From assembly GCF_011326725.1 (NCBI RefSeq), contig NZ_JAANCO010000001.1, positions 372,001-436,000 of the forward strand: a DNA stretch of 64,000 nucleotides, read 5' to 3'. Shown piece by piece: positions 46,481 to 55,481 of this stretch. Made by a program: the position numbers and the translations under genes. How positions within the stretch are numbered: position 1 is the stretch's first letter; the number at the start of each line of letters is the position of its first letter. Below the pieces are notes generated by a model that was not told where the DNA came from, made no database searches, and saw only the letters and a program-made list of their open reading frames with translations. This DNA comes from Microbacterium excoecariae (GTDB lineage: Bacteria > Actinomycetota > Actinomycetes > Actinomycetales > Microbacteriaceae).

Positions 46481-47713
46481 TCAGCGGCGCCGGGCGCGGT
46501 CCCGGGCGAGCGAGGCGGCGGTCTGCGCGTCGGCCACGGCCGTGCGCGCCGCCGTGAGCGCCTCGACTGCGTTCGACGATTGGCGCGCCACCGCGAGGTG
46601 TCGGCGCGCCTGGTCGAGCGCGACGCGAGCGTCGATCTCGGCGCCGCGCACGTAGGTCTCCGACCGCGCGAGCGCGCTGCGCGCCGCGCTGAGGGTGCCG
46701 GGGAGCGCGCTGCGCGCGGCCCGCATCTGCTGCTGTTCCGTGCGCAGGTCGGCCAGGGCGTCGTCGAGGCGCGCGCGTAGCCGGGCGATGCGCTCGTTGG
46801 CCGTGACGGGGCGGCGGTCCGCGGCGCGCATGGCCGAGTCCAGCGCGACGGACGCGACGCGGATCGCCTCGGCCACCCGGGGGGCGCGCTCGCCGGTGAC
46901 GGTCTTCTGCGTCCCGGCGGCGGCCCGGATCGCCGACGCGGCGGCGCGCTGTTCGTCCTCGATCGCGAGGTAGGCGTTCTCGACGAGCCGGTGGGTCTCC
47001 TCGAGGAGGCGGGCGGCGCGCCCGGCGCGCTCGAGGGCCGTCTCGACCTCGATCAGGTGCGCCCGCAGGGCCCCTGGATCCGCCGCCTCCGCGGCCGCGT
47101 AGGCGCTTTCGGCGTCGGCGAGCGCGCCGAGGGCCTCGTCGTCCGCCGTCGCCACGCCCTCCCACTCGCTCTCGTCCGCGATCCGGGCGAGCTCGGCGCG
47201 GAGCGCGCGGGGGTCTCCGATCGTCGCGGCCGCGGCGTCGATCCGCTCCCGCGCGACACGCAACTGGTCGGCCGCGGGCGCGTGCCGCGCGACCCACGCG
47301 TCGTTCTCGGCGCGAGCGGATCCGGCGCTCGCGATGGCGTCGGCGACCCGCGCGCGCGTCGCCCGCGCCTCGGCGCGGCGTTCCGCGGGGATCCGCGCCG
47401 GGTCGGCCGCGCGGCGATACGCGACGAAGGCGTCATCGCGCGTGTGATGCGTTGCCAGGCGCGCGCGGCGCAGCGACGCGGGCTGCTGCCCCCGGTACAG
47501 CGCGCCCGAGAGCGCGAGCTCCCGATCGAGCGCCTCGCCCGCGTCGTCGAGCTCGACGAGGGCGCGTCCCAGCTCCGCGAGCTCCTCCTGGGCCCGGGCC
47601 CGCGCACGCGGCCCCGTCCGGGCGATCCGCCGCGCGACGAGCCCCACGGCCACGAGCACACCGAGAGCGACCGCGGCGCTCACGAGCCAGCCGGCGGCCC
47701 CCATTCCCCACAT
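46481..47713 (-). CDS. Membrane-anchored coiled-coil protein of unknown function
   Basis: A 410-residue protein I cannot assign to a named family. It has one N-terminal transmembrane helix (about 5-28, GWLVSAAVALGVLVAVGLVA) followed by almost 380 residues of Ala/Arg/Glu-rich helix in heptad-like runs with no glycines or prolines over long stretches, for example AELGRALVELDDAGEALDREL (AELGRALVELDDAGEAL). The layout, outside-to-inside anchor then long cytoplasmic helices, is like EzrA or a spectrin-like rod, though I see no direct sequence match. It is followed 7 bases upstream by the HAD gene, so the two may be cotranscribed. Confidence 0.75.
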   Translation of the reverse strand: MWGMGAAGWLVSAAVALGVLVAVGLVARRIARTGPRARARAQEELAELGRALVELDDAGEALDRELALSGALYRGQQPASLRRARLATHHTRDDAFVAYRRAADPARIPAERRAEARATRARVADAIASAGSARAENDAWVARHAPAADQLRVARERIDAAAATIGDPRALRAELARIADESEWEGVATADDEALGALADAESAYAAAEAADPGALRAHLIEVETALERAGRAARLLEETHRLVENAYLAIEDEQRAAASAIRAAAGTQKTVTGERAPRVAEAIRVASVALDSAMRAADRRPVTANERIARLRARLDDALADLRTEQQQMRAARSALPGTLSAARSALARSETYVRGAEIDARVALDQARRHLAVARQSSNAVEALTAARTAVADAQTAASLARDRARRR

Positions 47714-47720
47714 TCGGCGC

Positions 47721-48389
47721 TCAGCCGTCGATGAGCAGGGGGCGCAGCTCGGCGGGCGAATCGACCGCCGCGATGGATCCGGCCTCTTCGGACGGCGCGC
47801 CGAAGCCCCAGCGCGCGAAGATCACGGGCACGCCGAACTCGGCCGCGCCATCGATGTCGTGATGCCGGTCGCCGACGAGGACGGGGCGCGAGACATCGAT
47901 GCCCTTCGCCTCCAGGTCGGCGAGCGCGCGGCCGAGCACGTGGGCCTTCGTGTCGAGCACGTCCGCGTCCGGGACGGCGCCGTGGATGGCGTCGAACTCG
48001 GGGGCCAGGCCGTAGTGCGCGAGGATCGCGGTCACCTGGTTCTCGGGCTTGGTCGACCCGGTCGACTGGGGGATCCCCGCGGCGTGGACCTCGCGCACGA
48101 GCTCCGCGACGCCGTCATAGAGGCGTACCGACTCGGCGTACCCGTCCTCGCCGGCGAGCGCGCGGTAGCGCGCGACGGCGCGCTCCGCGTCTCGGCGGTC
48201 GAGGCCCGCGAGCGCCTGGAACGACTCGAGCATGGGCGGACCGATCCAGAGGTTCACCTGATCGTCGGCCATGGGCGGCCGGCCCATCTCCTCGAGCACG
48301 CGTGCGACGCGGGGGAGGATCCCCGCGGACGCGTCCGCGATCGTGCCGTCGACGTCCCAGAGGACGCAGGACCAGGGAGAGTTCGCCAT
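47721..48389 (-). CDS. HAD-family hydrolase (phosphoglycolate phosphatase-like)
   Basis: A 222-residue HAD phosphatase with an alpha-helical cap. Motif I is DVDGTIADA, with nucleophile and acid Asp; motif II is STGSTKPENQ; motif III is VLVGDRHHDIDGA. Cap residues 20-90 are helical. The closest named type is phosphoglycolate phosphatase, but substrate cannot be fixed from sequence. Confidence 0.88.
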   Translation of the reverse strand: MANSPWSCVLWDVDGTIADASAGILPRVARVLEEMGRPPMADDQVNLWIGPPMLESFQALAGLDRRDAERAVARYRALAGEDGYAESVRLYDGVAELVREVHAAGIPQSTGSTKPENQVTAILAHYGLAPEFDAIHGAVPDADVLDTKAHVLGRALADLEAKGIDVSRPVLVGDRHHDIDGAAEFGVPVIFARWGFGAPSEEAGSIAAVDSPAELRPLLIDG

Positions 48390-48445
48390 GCCCCCACCCT
48401 ATGCACCGCGCGGCCGGGCGGGCGCCCGGCAAGCGCCGGGCGCGG

Positions 48446-49141
48446 TCAGAACAGCGTCGGCACCCCGCTGTCGATGCCCTTCATGGCCTCGTAGTCGAGG
48501 GTGACGCAGCGGATCCCGCGGTCGGTCGCGAGGGTGCGCGCCTGCGGCTTGATCTCCTGCGCCGCGAAGACGCCCTGGATGCCTGTGAGGAGCGGATCCC
48601 GGCCGAGGAGGTCGAGGTATCGGGTGAGCTGCTCGACGCCGTCGATGTCCCCGCGGCGCTTGACCTCCACGGCGATCGCGACGCCGGCCGCGTCGCGCAC
48701 GAGGAGGTCGACGGGGCCGATCGCGGTCGGATACTCCCGGCGCACGAGCGTCGCGCCGTCGGCGATCAGGTCGACCTGCTCCGCGAGGAGGCGCTGCAGG
48801 TCCGACTCCACACCGTCCTTGATGAGGCCCGGATCGATCCCGAGGTCGTGGGTGGTGTCGCTGAGGATCTCGTGGATCCGCACCGTCAGCGCGTCGCCCG
48901 TCTTCTGGTGGGTCACCTTCCACACCTCGACGACGCCGGCGGACGCGAGCTCCTCGTCGATCTCGCCGCGGTCGAGGCGGCACGGCGGACTCATCCAGTT
49001 CAGCGGCTTGTAGCTGCCGCCGTCGGAGTGGATGAGGAGGCTGCCGTCGCCCTTGTGCATGAGCACACGGGTCGCGAGCGGGAGGTGGGCGTTGAGGCGC
49101 CCCGCGTAGTCCACGGAGCAGCGGGCGATGACGAGGCGCAC
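48446..49141 (-). CDS. nucS: Mismatch endonuclease NucS (EndoMS)
   Basis: A 231-residue enzyme that cuts both strands at mismatches and replaces MutSL mismatch repair in actinobacteria and archaea. It opens [21 protein letters not shown] ([15 protein letters not shown]), with [16 protein letters not shown], the mismatch-binding N domain. The nuclease motif is seen as GPVDLLVRD followed by [19 protein letters not shown], giving Asp, Glu and Lys of the PD-(D/E)xK site. The C terminus ends GVPTLF, like a sliding-clamp-binding motif. The ATG is clear. Confidence 0.95.
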   Translation of the reverse strand: MRLVIARCSVDYAGRLNAHLPLATRVLMHKGDGSLLIHSDGGSYKPLNWMSPPCRLDRGEIDEELASAGVVEVWKVTHQKTGDALTVRIHEILSDTTHDLGIDPGLIKDGVESDLQRLLAEQVDLIADGATLVRREYPTAIGPVDLLVRDAAGVAIAVEVKRRGDIDGVEQLTRYLDLLGRDPLLTGIQGVFAAQEIKPQARTLATDRGIRCVTLDYEAMKGIDSGVPTLF

Positions 49142-49207
49142 CGTGCGAGCCTAACGCGGGGGAGCGGCCAATCCGGCGCCATTCGCCCCAGGATCAAATT
49201 CCGCCCA

Positions 49208-49213
49208 TAGAAT
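49208..49213 (+). promoter_or_regulatory. Possible mrp promoter -10
   Basis: TAGAAT in the 120-base nucS-mrpA gap, 48 bases before the mrpA start. No convincing -35. Confidence 0.3.
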
Positions 49214-49261
49214 AGAAAACCCGCCACCACCCGCCGCCGGCACGACGACGAGGAGACGCCC

Positions 49262-52177
49262 ATGCTCGCGATCCTCGCCGTGTTCGGAGTCGTGGCGCTC
49301 TTGCTCCACCCGCTCGCCCGGGTCCTCGGCGCCCGCGTCTTCTACGTCGCGGCCCTCGCGCCGCTCGCCGGCCTCGTGCACGCGATCGCGATGACGGGCC
49401 GGGTGCACAGCGGATCCATTCCGTTCGAGTCATACGAGTGGATTCGCCCCCTCGGGATCGAGATCTCGATGCGGATGGACACCCTGAGCTGGCTCATGAC
49501 GCTCATCGTCTCCGGCGTCGGCGTGCTCGTGGTCGTCTACTGCGCCGTCTACTTCCGCGGGAAGAAGGACGGCATCGGCCGGTTCGCGGCGGTCCTCATC
49601 GCCTTCGCCGGCGCGATGTACGGGCTCGTGCTCACCGACGACCTCATCATGCTCGTGATGTTCTGGGAGATGACGAGCGTCCTCTCCTACCTCCTCATCG
49701 GACACGCCTTCACCCGCGCGGCCTCGCGCCGCGCCGCGCTCCAGGCGCTCATGACGACGACCCTCGGCGGCCTCGTCATGTTCGTCGGAGCGGTCATCCT
49801 CGTGGTCTCGGCCGATACGACGTCGATCGCCGCGATGCTCGAGGATCCGCCCACGGGCGCGCTGATCGACGCGGCGCTCGTGATGCTGCTCGTCGGCGCC
49901 TTCAGCAAGTCCGCGATCTTCCCGTTCCACTTCTGGCTGCCCGGCGCGATGGCGGCGCCGACTCCGGTCAGCGCCTACCTGCACGCGGCGGCCATGGTGA
50001 AGGCGGGTATCTATCTCCTGGCGCGCTTCGCGCCGGGATTCGCGGATGCCGCGCCCTGGCAGCCGCTCCTCGTGTCCTTCGGGATTTTCACGATGCTGCT
50101 CGGCGGCCTCCAGGCGATGCGCGAGAGCGACCTCAAGCGGATCCTCGCCTACGGCACCGTGAGCCAGCTCGGCTTCATCGCGATGGTCGTCGGGTACGGC
50201 GAGCGCGACACCGCGCTCGCCGGCATCGCGCTCGTGCTCGCGCACGCCCTCTTTAAGGCCGCGCTCTTCCTCGTCGTCGGCATCATCGACCGGCAGCTGT
50301 CCACGCGCGACATCCGTCGCATCAGCGGGGTCTTTCGTCAGGCCCCCGTCCTCGCGGTCGTCGCGACCATCGCCGCCGCGTCGATGGCGGGCGTCCCGCC
50401 GCTCCTCGGGTTCGTCGCGAAGGAGGCCGCCCTGACGGCGCTCCTCGAGGACGCCCTGGCCGGGAGCGTCTGGGGGTGGATCGCCCTCGTCGGCGTGGTG
50501 ATCGGATCCATGCTCACGACGGCATACGCCATTCGCTTCGTGTGGGGCGCGTTCGGGCGCAAGCGCGACGCGCAGGGTGAGCGCCTGCCCGACACCGCGT
50601 GGCCGGATCCGCCGCTCGGGTTCATCTTCAGCCCGCTCGTCCTGGCCGCGCTCACGGTGGCGGGCGGCCTCGCGGTCCCCGCCCTCGACCTCGTGCTCGC
50701 GCCCTACGCCGACACGGCGGGGGAGGGGCACTACCACCTCGCCCTCTGGCACGGCCTGGAGCCCGCCCTCGGGCTGTCCGCGCTCGCGCTCGCGGCGGGC
50801 GGCGGCATCTTCTGGCTCGTGAACGCCACGGGATGGGACCGCACGGGTCGCATCCTGCCCTTCCAGGCCCAGGACGTGTACTACCTCGTCACCCGATCCG
50901 TCGATCGCCTCGCGGTCGCGGTCACGCGGCGCACTCAGCGCGGTTCGCTGCCCGTCTACGTCGGCACGATCTTCGTCGTGCTCGTCGCGGCCGAGCTCGC
51001 GGCGTTGATCGCGGGCGGCGGGTGGGAGATTCACCTCGACGCCTGGCAGCACCCGGTGCAGCCGGTCGCCGCGGCGATCATGATCGCCGCGGGGCTCCTG
51101 GCCGTGCGCGCGAAGAAGCGCTTCACGGGCGTCGTGCTCGTCTCGGTGACGGGGCTCGGCATGGTCGTGCTCTTCATCCTGTCCGGCGCCCCCGACCTCG
51201 CCACGACGCAGGTGCTCATCGAGACCGTGACGCTCGTCGCCTTCTCGCTCGTGCTGCGGCGGATCCCGGCCCGGCTCGGCACCCACAACGGATCCGCGGG
51301 CCGTCTCGTGCGCGCGCTGATTGGCGTGGCGGTGGGCGCAACGATGGCCGTCGTCGCGGTCGTGGCCACCGGCGCGCGGATCGCGGAGCCCGTGTCGACC
51401 GCCTGGGCCGAGCTCGCGTACGAGATCGGTCACGGCAAGAACGTCGTCAACGTCGCGCTCGTCGACCTGCGCGGCTGGGACACCATGGGCGAGCTCAGCG
51501 TCCTCGTGCTCGCGGCCACGGGCGTCGCGTCGCTCGTGTTCGTCACGGCCCGCGGCGACCGGCTCACGGCCGCGCGCAAGAAGGTCAAGAGCAAGGTGCC
51601 CGCGGCCGCCCGCCGGGCGGCGCGGCGCGCGCCGCTCGTGGAGACGACCGAGGGAATCCGCGTCCAGACCCCCGAGAACGCCGACCACCCGCGCGCCTGG
51701 CTCATCGGGGGGCAGGCGATGAGCGCGCGCTCGCGCGCGCTCATGCTTGAGGTCGTCGTGCGGATCCTCTTCCACACCCTCATCGTCGTGTCGATCTACC
51801 TCGTCTTCGCGGGCCACAACCTTCCGGGCGGCGGCTTCGCCGGCGGCCTCGTCGCGGGCCTCGCGCTCGTCATGCGCTACGTCGCCGGCGGGCCGTACGA
51901 GCTGGGCGTCGCGGCGCCGACCGACGCCGGCCACCTGCTCGGCGGCGGCCTCGCGATCGCGGTGGGAACGGCGCTCGCGCCGATGCTATTTGGCCTGGAT
52001 CCGCTGACCCGCGCCATCTGGGAGGCCGACGTGCCCGTTCTCGGCCACATCGAGTTCGTCTCGTCGACGTTCTTCGACATCGGCGTCTATCTCGTCGTGA
52101 TCGGCCTCGTGCTGGACGTGCTGCGCTCGCTGGGCGCCGAGGTCGACCGCCAGATGAGCGAGGGGGCCCGCGCATGA
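49262..52177 (+). CDS. mrpA: Na+/H+ antiporter subunit A fused to B (MrpAB)
   Basis: A 971-residue membrane protein forming the large ion-translocating part of the Mrp antiporter, related to NuoL. FWEMTSVLSYLLIGH, KSAIFPFHFWLPGAMAAPTPVSAYLHAA (as FPFHFWLPGAMAAPTPVSA) and HALFKAALFLVVG contain the conserved Glu, Lys and His of the proton path. The last 170 residues (about 815-965) form a MrpB domain with RILFHTLIVVSIYLVFAGHN and LPGGGFAGGL, so subunits A and B are fused, as is common in actinobacteria. GAGGAGA precedes the ATG. First gene of the six-gene mrp operon. Confidence 0.96.
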   Translation: MLAILAVFGVVALLLHPLARVLGARVFYVAALAPLAGLVHAIAMTGRVHSGSIPFESYEWIRPLGIEISMRMDTLSWLMTLIVSGVGVLVVVYCAVYFRGKKDGIGRFAAVLIAFAGAMYGLVLTDDLIMLVMFWEMTSVLSYLLIGHAFTRAASRRAALQALMTTTLGGLVMFVGAVILVVSADTTSIAAMLEDPPTGALIDAALVMLLVGAFSKSAIFPFHFWLPGAMAAPTPVSAYLHAAAMVKAGIYLLARFAPGFADAAPWQPLLVSFGIFTMLLGGLQAMRESDLKRILAYGTVSQLGFIAMVVGYGERDTALAGIALVLAHALFKAALFLVVGIIDRQLSTRDIRRISGVFRQAPVLAVVATIAAASMAGVPPLLGFVAKEAALTALLEDALAGSVWGWIALVGVVIGSMLTTAYAIRFVWGAFGRKRDAQGERLPDTAWPDPPLGFIFSPLVLAALTVAGGLAVPALDLVLAPYADTAGEGHYHLALWHGLEPALGLSALALAAGGGIFWLVNATGWDRTGRILPFQAQDVYYLVTRSVDRLAVAVTRRTQRGSLPVYVGTIFVVLVAAELAALIAGGGWEIHLDAWQHPVQPVAAAIMIAAGLLAVRAKKRFTGVVLVSVTGLGMVVLFILSGAPDLATTQVLIETVTLVAFSLVLRRIPARLGTHNGSAGRLVRALIGVAVGATMAVVAVVATGARIAEPVSTAWAELAYEIGHGKNVVNVALVDLRGWDTMGELSVLVLAATGVASLVFVTARGDRLTAARKKVKSKVPAAARRAARRAPLVETTEGIRVQTPENADHPRAWLIGGQAMSARSRALMLEVVVRILFHTLIVVSIYLVFAGHNLPGGGFAGGLVAGLALVMRYVAGGPYELGVAAPTDAGHLLGGGLAIAVGTALAPMLFGLDPLTRAIWEADVPVLGHIEFVSSTFFDIGVYLVVIGLVLDVLRSLGAEVDRQMSEGARA

Positions 52178-52650
52178 GCGTCTCCGTAACCCTCGTGATC
52201 GTCATGGCGGCGCTGTACGCGCTCGGCGTGTACGCGATGCTCGAGCGCAGCCTGACCCGGGTCCTGTTCGGCTTCCTCCTCCTCGGCAACGCGACGAACC
52301 TCCTGCTCCTCATCGTCATGGGCTTCCCGGGCGTCTCGCCGTTCTACGGCGCCGAGGGCGCGAGCGACCCGTTGCCGCAGGCCCTCATGCTCACCGCGAT
52401 CGTCATCACTTTCGCCGTGAGCGCGTTCCTGCTCGCGCTCATCTACCGGTCGTGGCAGCTGGGCGAGGCCGACACGGTCCTCGACGACGCCGAGGACCTC
52501 GCCGTGCGGCAGCGGGCTGAGGAGACGGAAGACGCGCTCGACGTCGAGGAGGAGACCGCGGAGGTGGACGACGAGCAGACGACCGACTTCACGGACGGCG
52601 CCGCCGCGCCCCTGACGGCCGCCATCGAGGAGACGAGGCGCGAGCCGTGA
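52174..52650 (+). CDS. mrpC: Na+/H+ antiporter subunit C
   Basis: A 158-residue NuoK-like subunit with three helices. MLERSLTRVLFGFLLLGNAT then NLLLLIVMG carries the conserved membrane Glu and Asn; DPLPQALMLTAIVITFAVSA (DPLPQALMLTAIVI) is the family signature. An acidic tail of about 60 residues, rich in Glu and Asp, is longer than usual. ATGA overlap with mrpA. Confidence 0.95.
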   Translation: MSVSVTLVIVMAALYALGVYAMLERSLTRVLFGFLLLGNATNLLLLIVMGFPGVSPFYGAEGASDPLPQALMLTAIVITFAVSAFLLALIYRSWQLGEADTVLDDAEDLAVRQRAEETEDALDVEEETAEVDDEQTTDFTDGAAAPLTAAIEETRREP

Positions 52651-54203
52651 GCAACCTCGTTCCCCTCTTCGTCATGCTGCCGCTGCTCGGCGCGGCCTTC
52701 ACGCTGCTGGCGGGCCGCCACCGCCGCCTCCAGGTCGGCGTCTCCGTCGCGACGCTCACGGCGACCTTCGTCCTCGCCGTCGTCATGCTCGTCGCGGTCG
52801 ACCAGGGCACCCCGCTCGCGGTCTCGGTGGGCGGATGGCCGTTACCGTTCGGCATCGTCCTCTACGTCGACCGCCTCGCCGCGCTGCTCGTTGCCGTCTC
52901 GAGCATCGTGCTCCTCGCGGTCCTGCTGTTCTCGGTCGGGCAGGGCGCCGCCGACGGCGACGACGAAACCCCCGTGTCGATCTTCCACCCGTCCTACCTC
53001 ATCCTCGCGGCGGGCATCTTCGACACGTTCATCGCGGGCGATCTCTTCAACCTCTACGTCGGGTTCGAGATCCTCCTCGTGGCCTCCTACGTGCTCATCA
53101 CGCTCGGATCGACCGAGTCGCGGATCCGCACGGGAACCGTCTACATCGTCGTCTCGCTCGTCTCGAGCATCATCTTCCTGTCGGCCATCGCCGTGATCTA
53201 CGGCGCGCTCGGCACCGTGAACATGGCGCAGATCGCCGAGCGGATGGTCGAGATCCCGCCGGACGTGCAGATGGTGCTCCACGTGATGCTGCTCGTCGGC
53301 TTCGCGATCAAGGCCGCCGTGTTCCCGCTGTCGTTCTGGCTGCCCGACTCGTACCCGACCGCGCCCGCCCCCGTGACGGCCGTCTTCGCGGGGCTGCTGA
53401 CGAAGGTCGGCGTGTACGCGATCATCCGCACCGAGACGCAGCTGTTCCACGACAGCAACCTCAATCTGGTCCTGGCGATCGTCGCGGTGGCCACGATGAT
53501 CGTGGGGATCCTGGGCGCGATCGCGCAGGCCGAGCTGAAGCGGATCCTCTCCTTCACGCTCGTCAGCCACGTCGGCTACATGATCTTCGGCATCTCCATC
53601 GCGACGGAGGATGCCGTCGGCGCGACGGTGTACTACATGGTCCACCACATCGTGGTGCAGACGACCCTGTTCCTCGCGGTCGGTCTCATCGAGCGCTACG
53701 CCGGGTCCACCTCGATCCTGCGGGTCAAGGGCCTCGTCGCCGCGAGCCCGCTCATCGCCGCCGTGTACTTCGTGCCGGCCCTCAACCTCGGCGGCCTGCC
53801 GCCCTTCTCGGGCTTCATCGGCAAGTACGCGCTGTTCAAGGCCGCCGCGGGCGTGGGAACGCCGATCATGTGGGTCGCGATCGGCGCGGGCATCCTCACC
53901 TCCCTCCTCACGCTCTACGCGCTCATGCGCGCCTGGAACCTCTCCTTCTGGCGCGAGAAGGAGGACTCGAGCGAGACCGAGGCCCGCATCTCGTACCTCG
54001 AGAAGGCGCCCGACGCCGACGCGCAGGGCGAGCGGCGCGCGATCCCGCGCATCATGGGGGCCGCGACGATCGGGATGGTCGCGGCGACCCTTGCGCTGAC
54101 GGTCTTCGCGGGGCCGATCTACGAGGTGTGCGAACGCATCGGCGAGTCTCTGCTTCAGCCGATCTCCCTCGTGCAGCTCGAGGGGGTGGAGCAGGACACA
54201 TGA
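52647..54203 (+). CDS. mrpD: Na+/H+ antiporter subunit D
   Basis: A 518-residue NuoM/N-like channel subunit with about 14 helices. The transmembrane Glu is in YVGFEILLVASYVL, the Lys in AIKAAVFPLSFWLPDSYPTA (KAAVFPLSFWLPDSYPTA), and further charged residues lie in the AELKRILSFTLVSHVGYM region. LPPFSGFIGKYALF is standard. It overlaps both neighbours by four bases. Confidence 0.96.
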   Translation: MSNLVPLFVMLPLLGAAFTLLAGRHRRLQVGVSVATLTATFVLAVVMLVAVDQGTPLAVSVGGWPLPFGIVLYVDRLAALLVAVSSIVLLAVLLFSVGQGAADGDDETPVSIFHPSYLILAAGIFDTFIAGDLFNLYVGFEILLVASYVLITLGSTESRIRTGTVYIVVSLVSSIIFLSAIAVIYGALGTVNMAQIAERMVEIPPDVQMVLHVMLLVGFAIKAAVFPLSFWLPDSYPTAPAPVTAVFAGLLTKVGVYAIIRTETQLFHDSNLNLVLAIVAVATMIVGILGAIAQAELKRILSFTLVSHVGYMIFGISIATEDAVGATVYYMVHHIVVQTTLFLAVGLIERYAGSTSILRVKGLVAASPLIAAVYFVPALNLGGLPPFSGFIGKYALFKAAAGVGTPIMWVAIGAGILTSLLTLYALMRAWNLSFWREKEDSSETEARISYLEKAPDADAQGERRAIPRIMGAATIGMVAATLALTVFAGPIYEVCERIGESLLQPISLVQLEGVEQDT

Positions 54204-54781
54204 CCCGCCGTTCCTGGATCCGTCACTTCTGGACGCAGCTGCCGTTTTTCGCGTGGCTCGTCGCGATCTGGATGCTCCTCTGGGGCCAGTTCACCTGGCT
54301 CGCCTTCTTCACGGGCATCGCCGTCGCGATCTTCGTCACCGCGGTGTTCCGCCTGCCCGCGGCCGAGCTGACGGGCCGCGTCAACCCGCTGTGGCTTCTC
54401 GTCGAGGTCGTCGTCTTCCTCGCCGAGCTCGGATGGGGCGCTCTGCAGGTCGCGTGGCTCGCGATCGCCCCCGGAACGCCGCGCACCGCGGTCGTCCGGG
54501 TGCCGTTGCGCGTTGACGACGACCTCATCATGACCCACACGGCCGTGGCGCTCTCGCTCGTGCCGGGCAGCACCGTCATCGAGGAGGACAGGGCCCGGCG
54601 GATCCTGTACCTCCACGTCATCGGCGTGCGCTCGGACCGCGACATCGAGCGCGCGCGCGCGAGCGGGATGCGCTGGGAAGCACGGATCGTGCGCGCCGTC
54701 GGGTCGCGCGAGGAGCTCGCGCTCGTGCGATCGGGCGCCCGGCCGTACGCCGACCGCCGCGCGGAGGAGGGGGAGTCGTGA
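54200..54781 (+). CDS. mrpE: Na+/H+ antiporter subunit E
   Basis: A 193-residue subunit with two N-terminal hydrophobic helices and a cytoplasmic domain. LTHTAVALSLVPGSTVI-type segment, here MTHTAVALSLVPGSTVI, and LYLHVIGVRS are typical of MrpE. The start ATG overlaps the mrpD stop. The C-terminal tail is Arg-rich. Confidence 0.93.
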   Translation: MTRRSWIRHFWTQLPFFAWLVAIWMLLWGQFTWLAFFTGIAVAIFVTAVFRLPAAELTGRVNPLWLLVEVVVFLAELGWGALQVAWLAIAPGTPRTAVVRVPLRVDDDLIMTHTAVALSLVPGSTVIEEDRARRILYLHVIGVRSDRDIERARASGMRWEARIVRAVGSREELALVRSGARPYADRRAEEGES

Positions 54782-55062
54782 CCGTCCAGACCGTTCTCGT
54801 CGCCGTCATCGTCGGGGTGTTCGCGCTCGCCGCGGTGCTCACGATCGTGCGGATCGTGCGTGGGCCGTCCATCCTCGACCGCGCGATCGCGAGCGACGTG
54901 CTGCTCACCGAGGTGCTCTGCATCATGGGCGTCGAGGCCATCGTCCACCAGCGCACCGACACCCTTCCCGTGATGCTCGCCATCGCCGTCACGGGCGCGC
55001 TCGGCACGATCGCGGTGGCGCGCTTCGTCGCGCGCCGAGACGCCACGAACGAGGGGGCGTGA
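54778..55062 (+). CDS. mrpF: Na+/H+ antiporter subunit F
   Basis: A 94-residue small subunit with three helices. IVRGPSILDRAIASDVLLTE holds the conserved Gly-Pro and Asp-Arg residues (VRGPSILDRAIASDVLL). GTG start overlapping mrpE by four bases. Confidence 0.94.
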   Translation: MTVQTVLVAVIVGVFALAAVLTIVRIVRGPSILDRAIASDVLLTEVLCIMGVEAIVHQRTDTLPVMLAIAVTGALGTIAVARFVARRDATNEGA

Positions 55063-55376
55063 TGCTCGAGATCATCGGCCTCGTTCTCGCGCTCGCGGGG
55101 GCCCTGTTGTGCCTGACCGCGGCGATCGGGTTGCTGCGCTTCCGCGACGTTCCCTCGCGCCTGCACGCCGCGACGAAGCCGCAGATCCTGGGCCTCGTGC
55201 TCATCGCGGCGGGCATCGCGGTCGCGCTGCAGTCGTGGGCGGTCGCGGCGTTCCTCGTGCCGATCGTGCTGATCCAGCTGGCCGTCGCCCCGCTGGCGGC
55301 CCACATGGTGGGTCGCCAGGCCTACCGCAACGGGCGCATCGATCGCGACACGCTCGTCGTCGACGAGCTCGACTGA
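55059..55376 (+). CDS. mrpG: Na+/H+ antiporter subunit G
   Basis: A 105-residue last subunit with three helices. GLLRFRDVPSRLHAATKPQILG (RFRDVPSRLHAATKP) is the family signature. GTG at the overlap with mrpF or ATG one codon later are both possible starts. It completes the operon A/B-C-D-E-F-G, which drives Na+ and K+ export against protons. Confidence 0.94.
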   Translation: MMLEIIGLVLALAGALLCLTAAIGLLRFRDVPSRLHAATKPQILGLVLIAAGIAVALQSWAVAAFLVPIVLIQLAVAPLAAHMVGRQAYRNGRIDRDTLVVDELD

Positions 55377-55413
55377 CCCGCTCGCACTCCTGCTCCCGCG
55401 CCCACGGCGGGGC

Positions 55414-55453
55414 TTGACGCGCGCTTGGTCCTGTGGTTACTTAGTTAAGTAAC
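55414..55453 (+). promoter_or_regulatory. Promoter and operator of the GntR-ABC operon
   Basis: TTGACG and TTACTT stand 17 bases apart, a near-ideal -35/-10 layout. The palindrome GTTACTT-AGTT-AAGTAAC (55436-55453) overlaps the -10, exactly where an autorepressor would bind. YtrA-type GntR proteins act this way. Confidence 0.7.
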
Positions 55454-55481
55454 TAACCAAGGCACGCGAGGAGGTGGCGCC

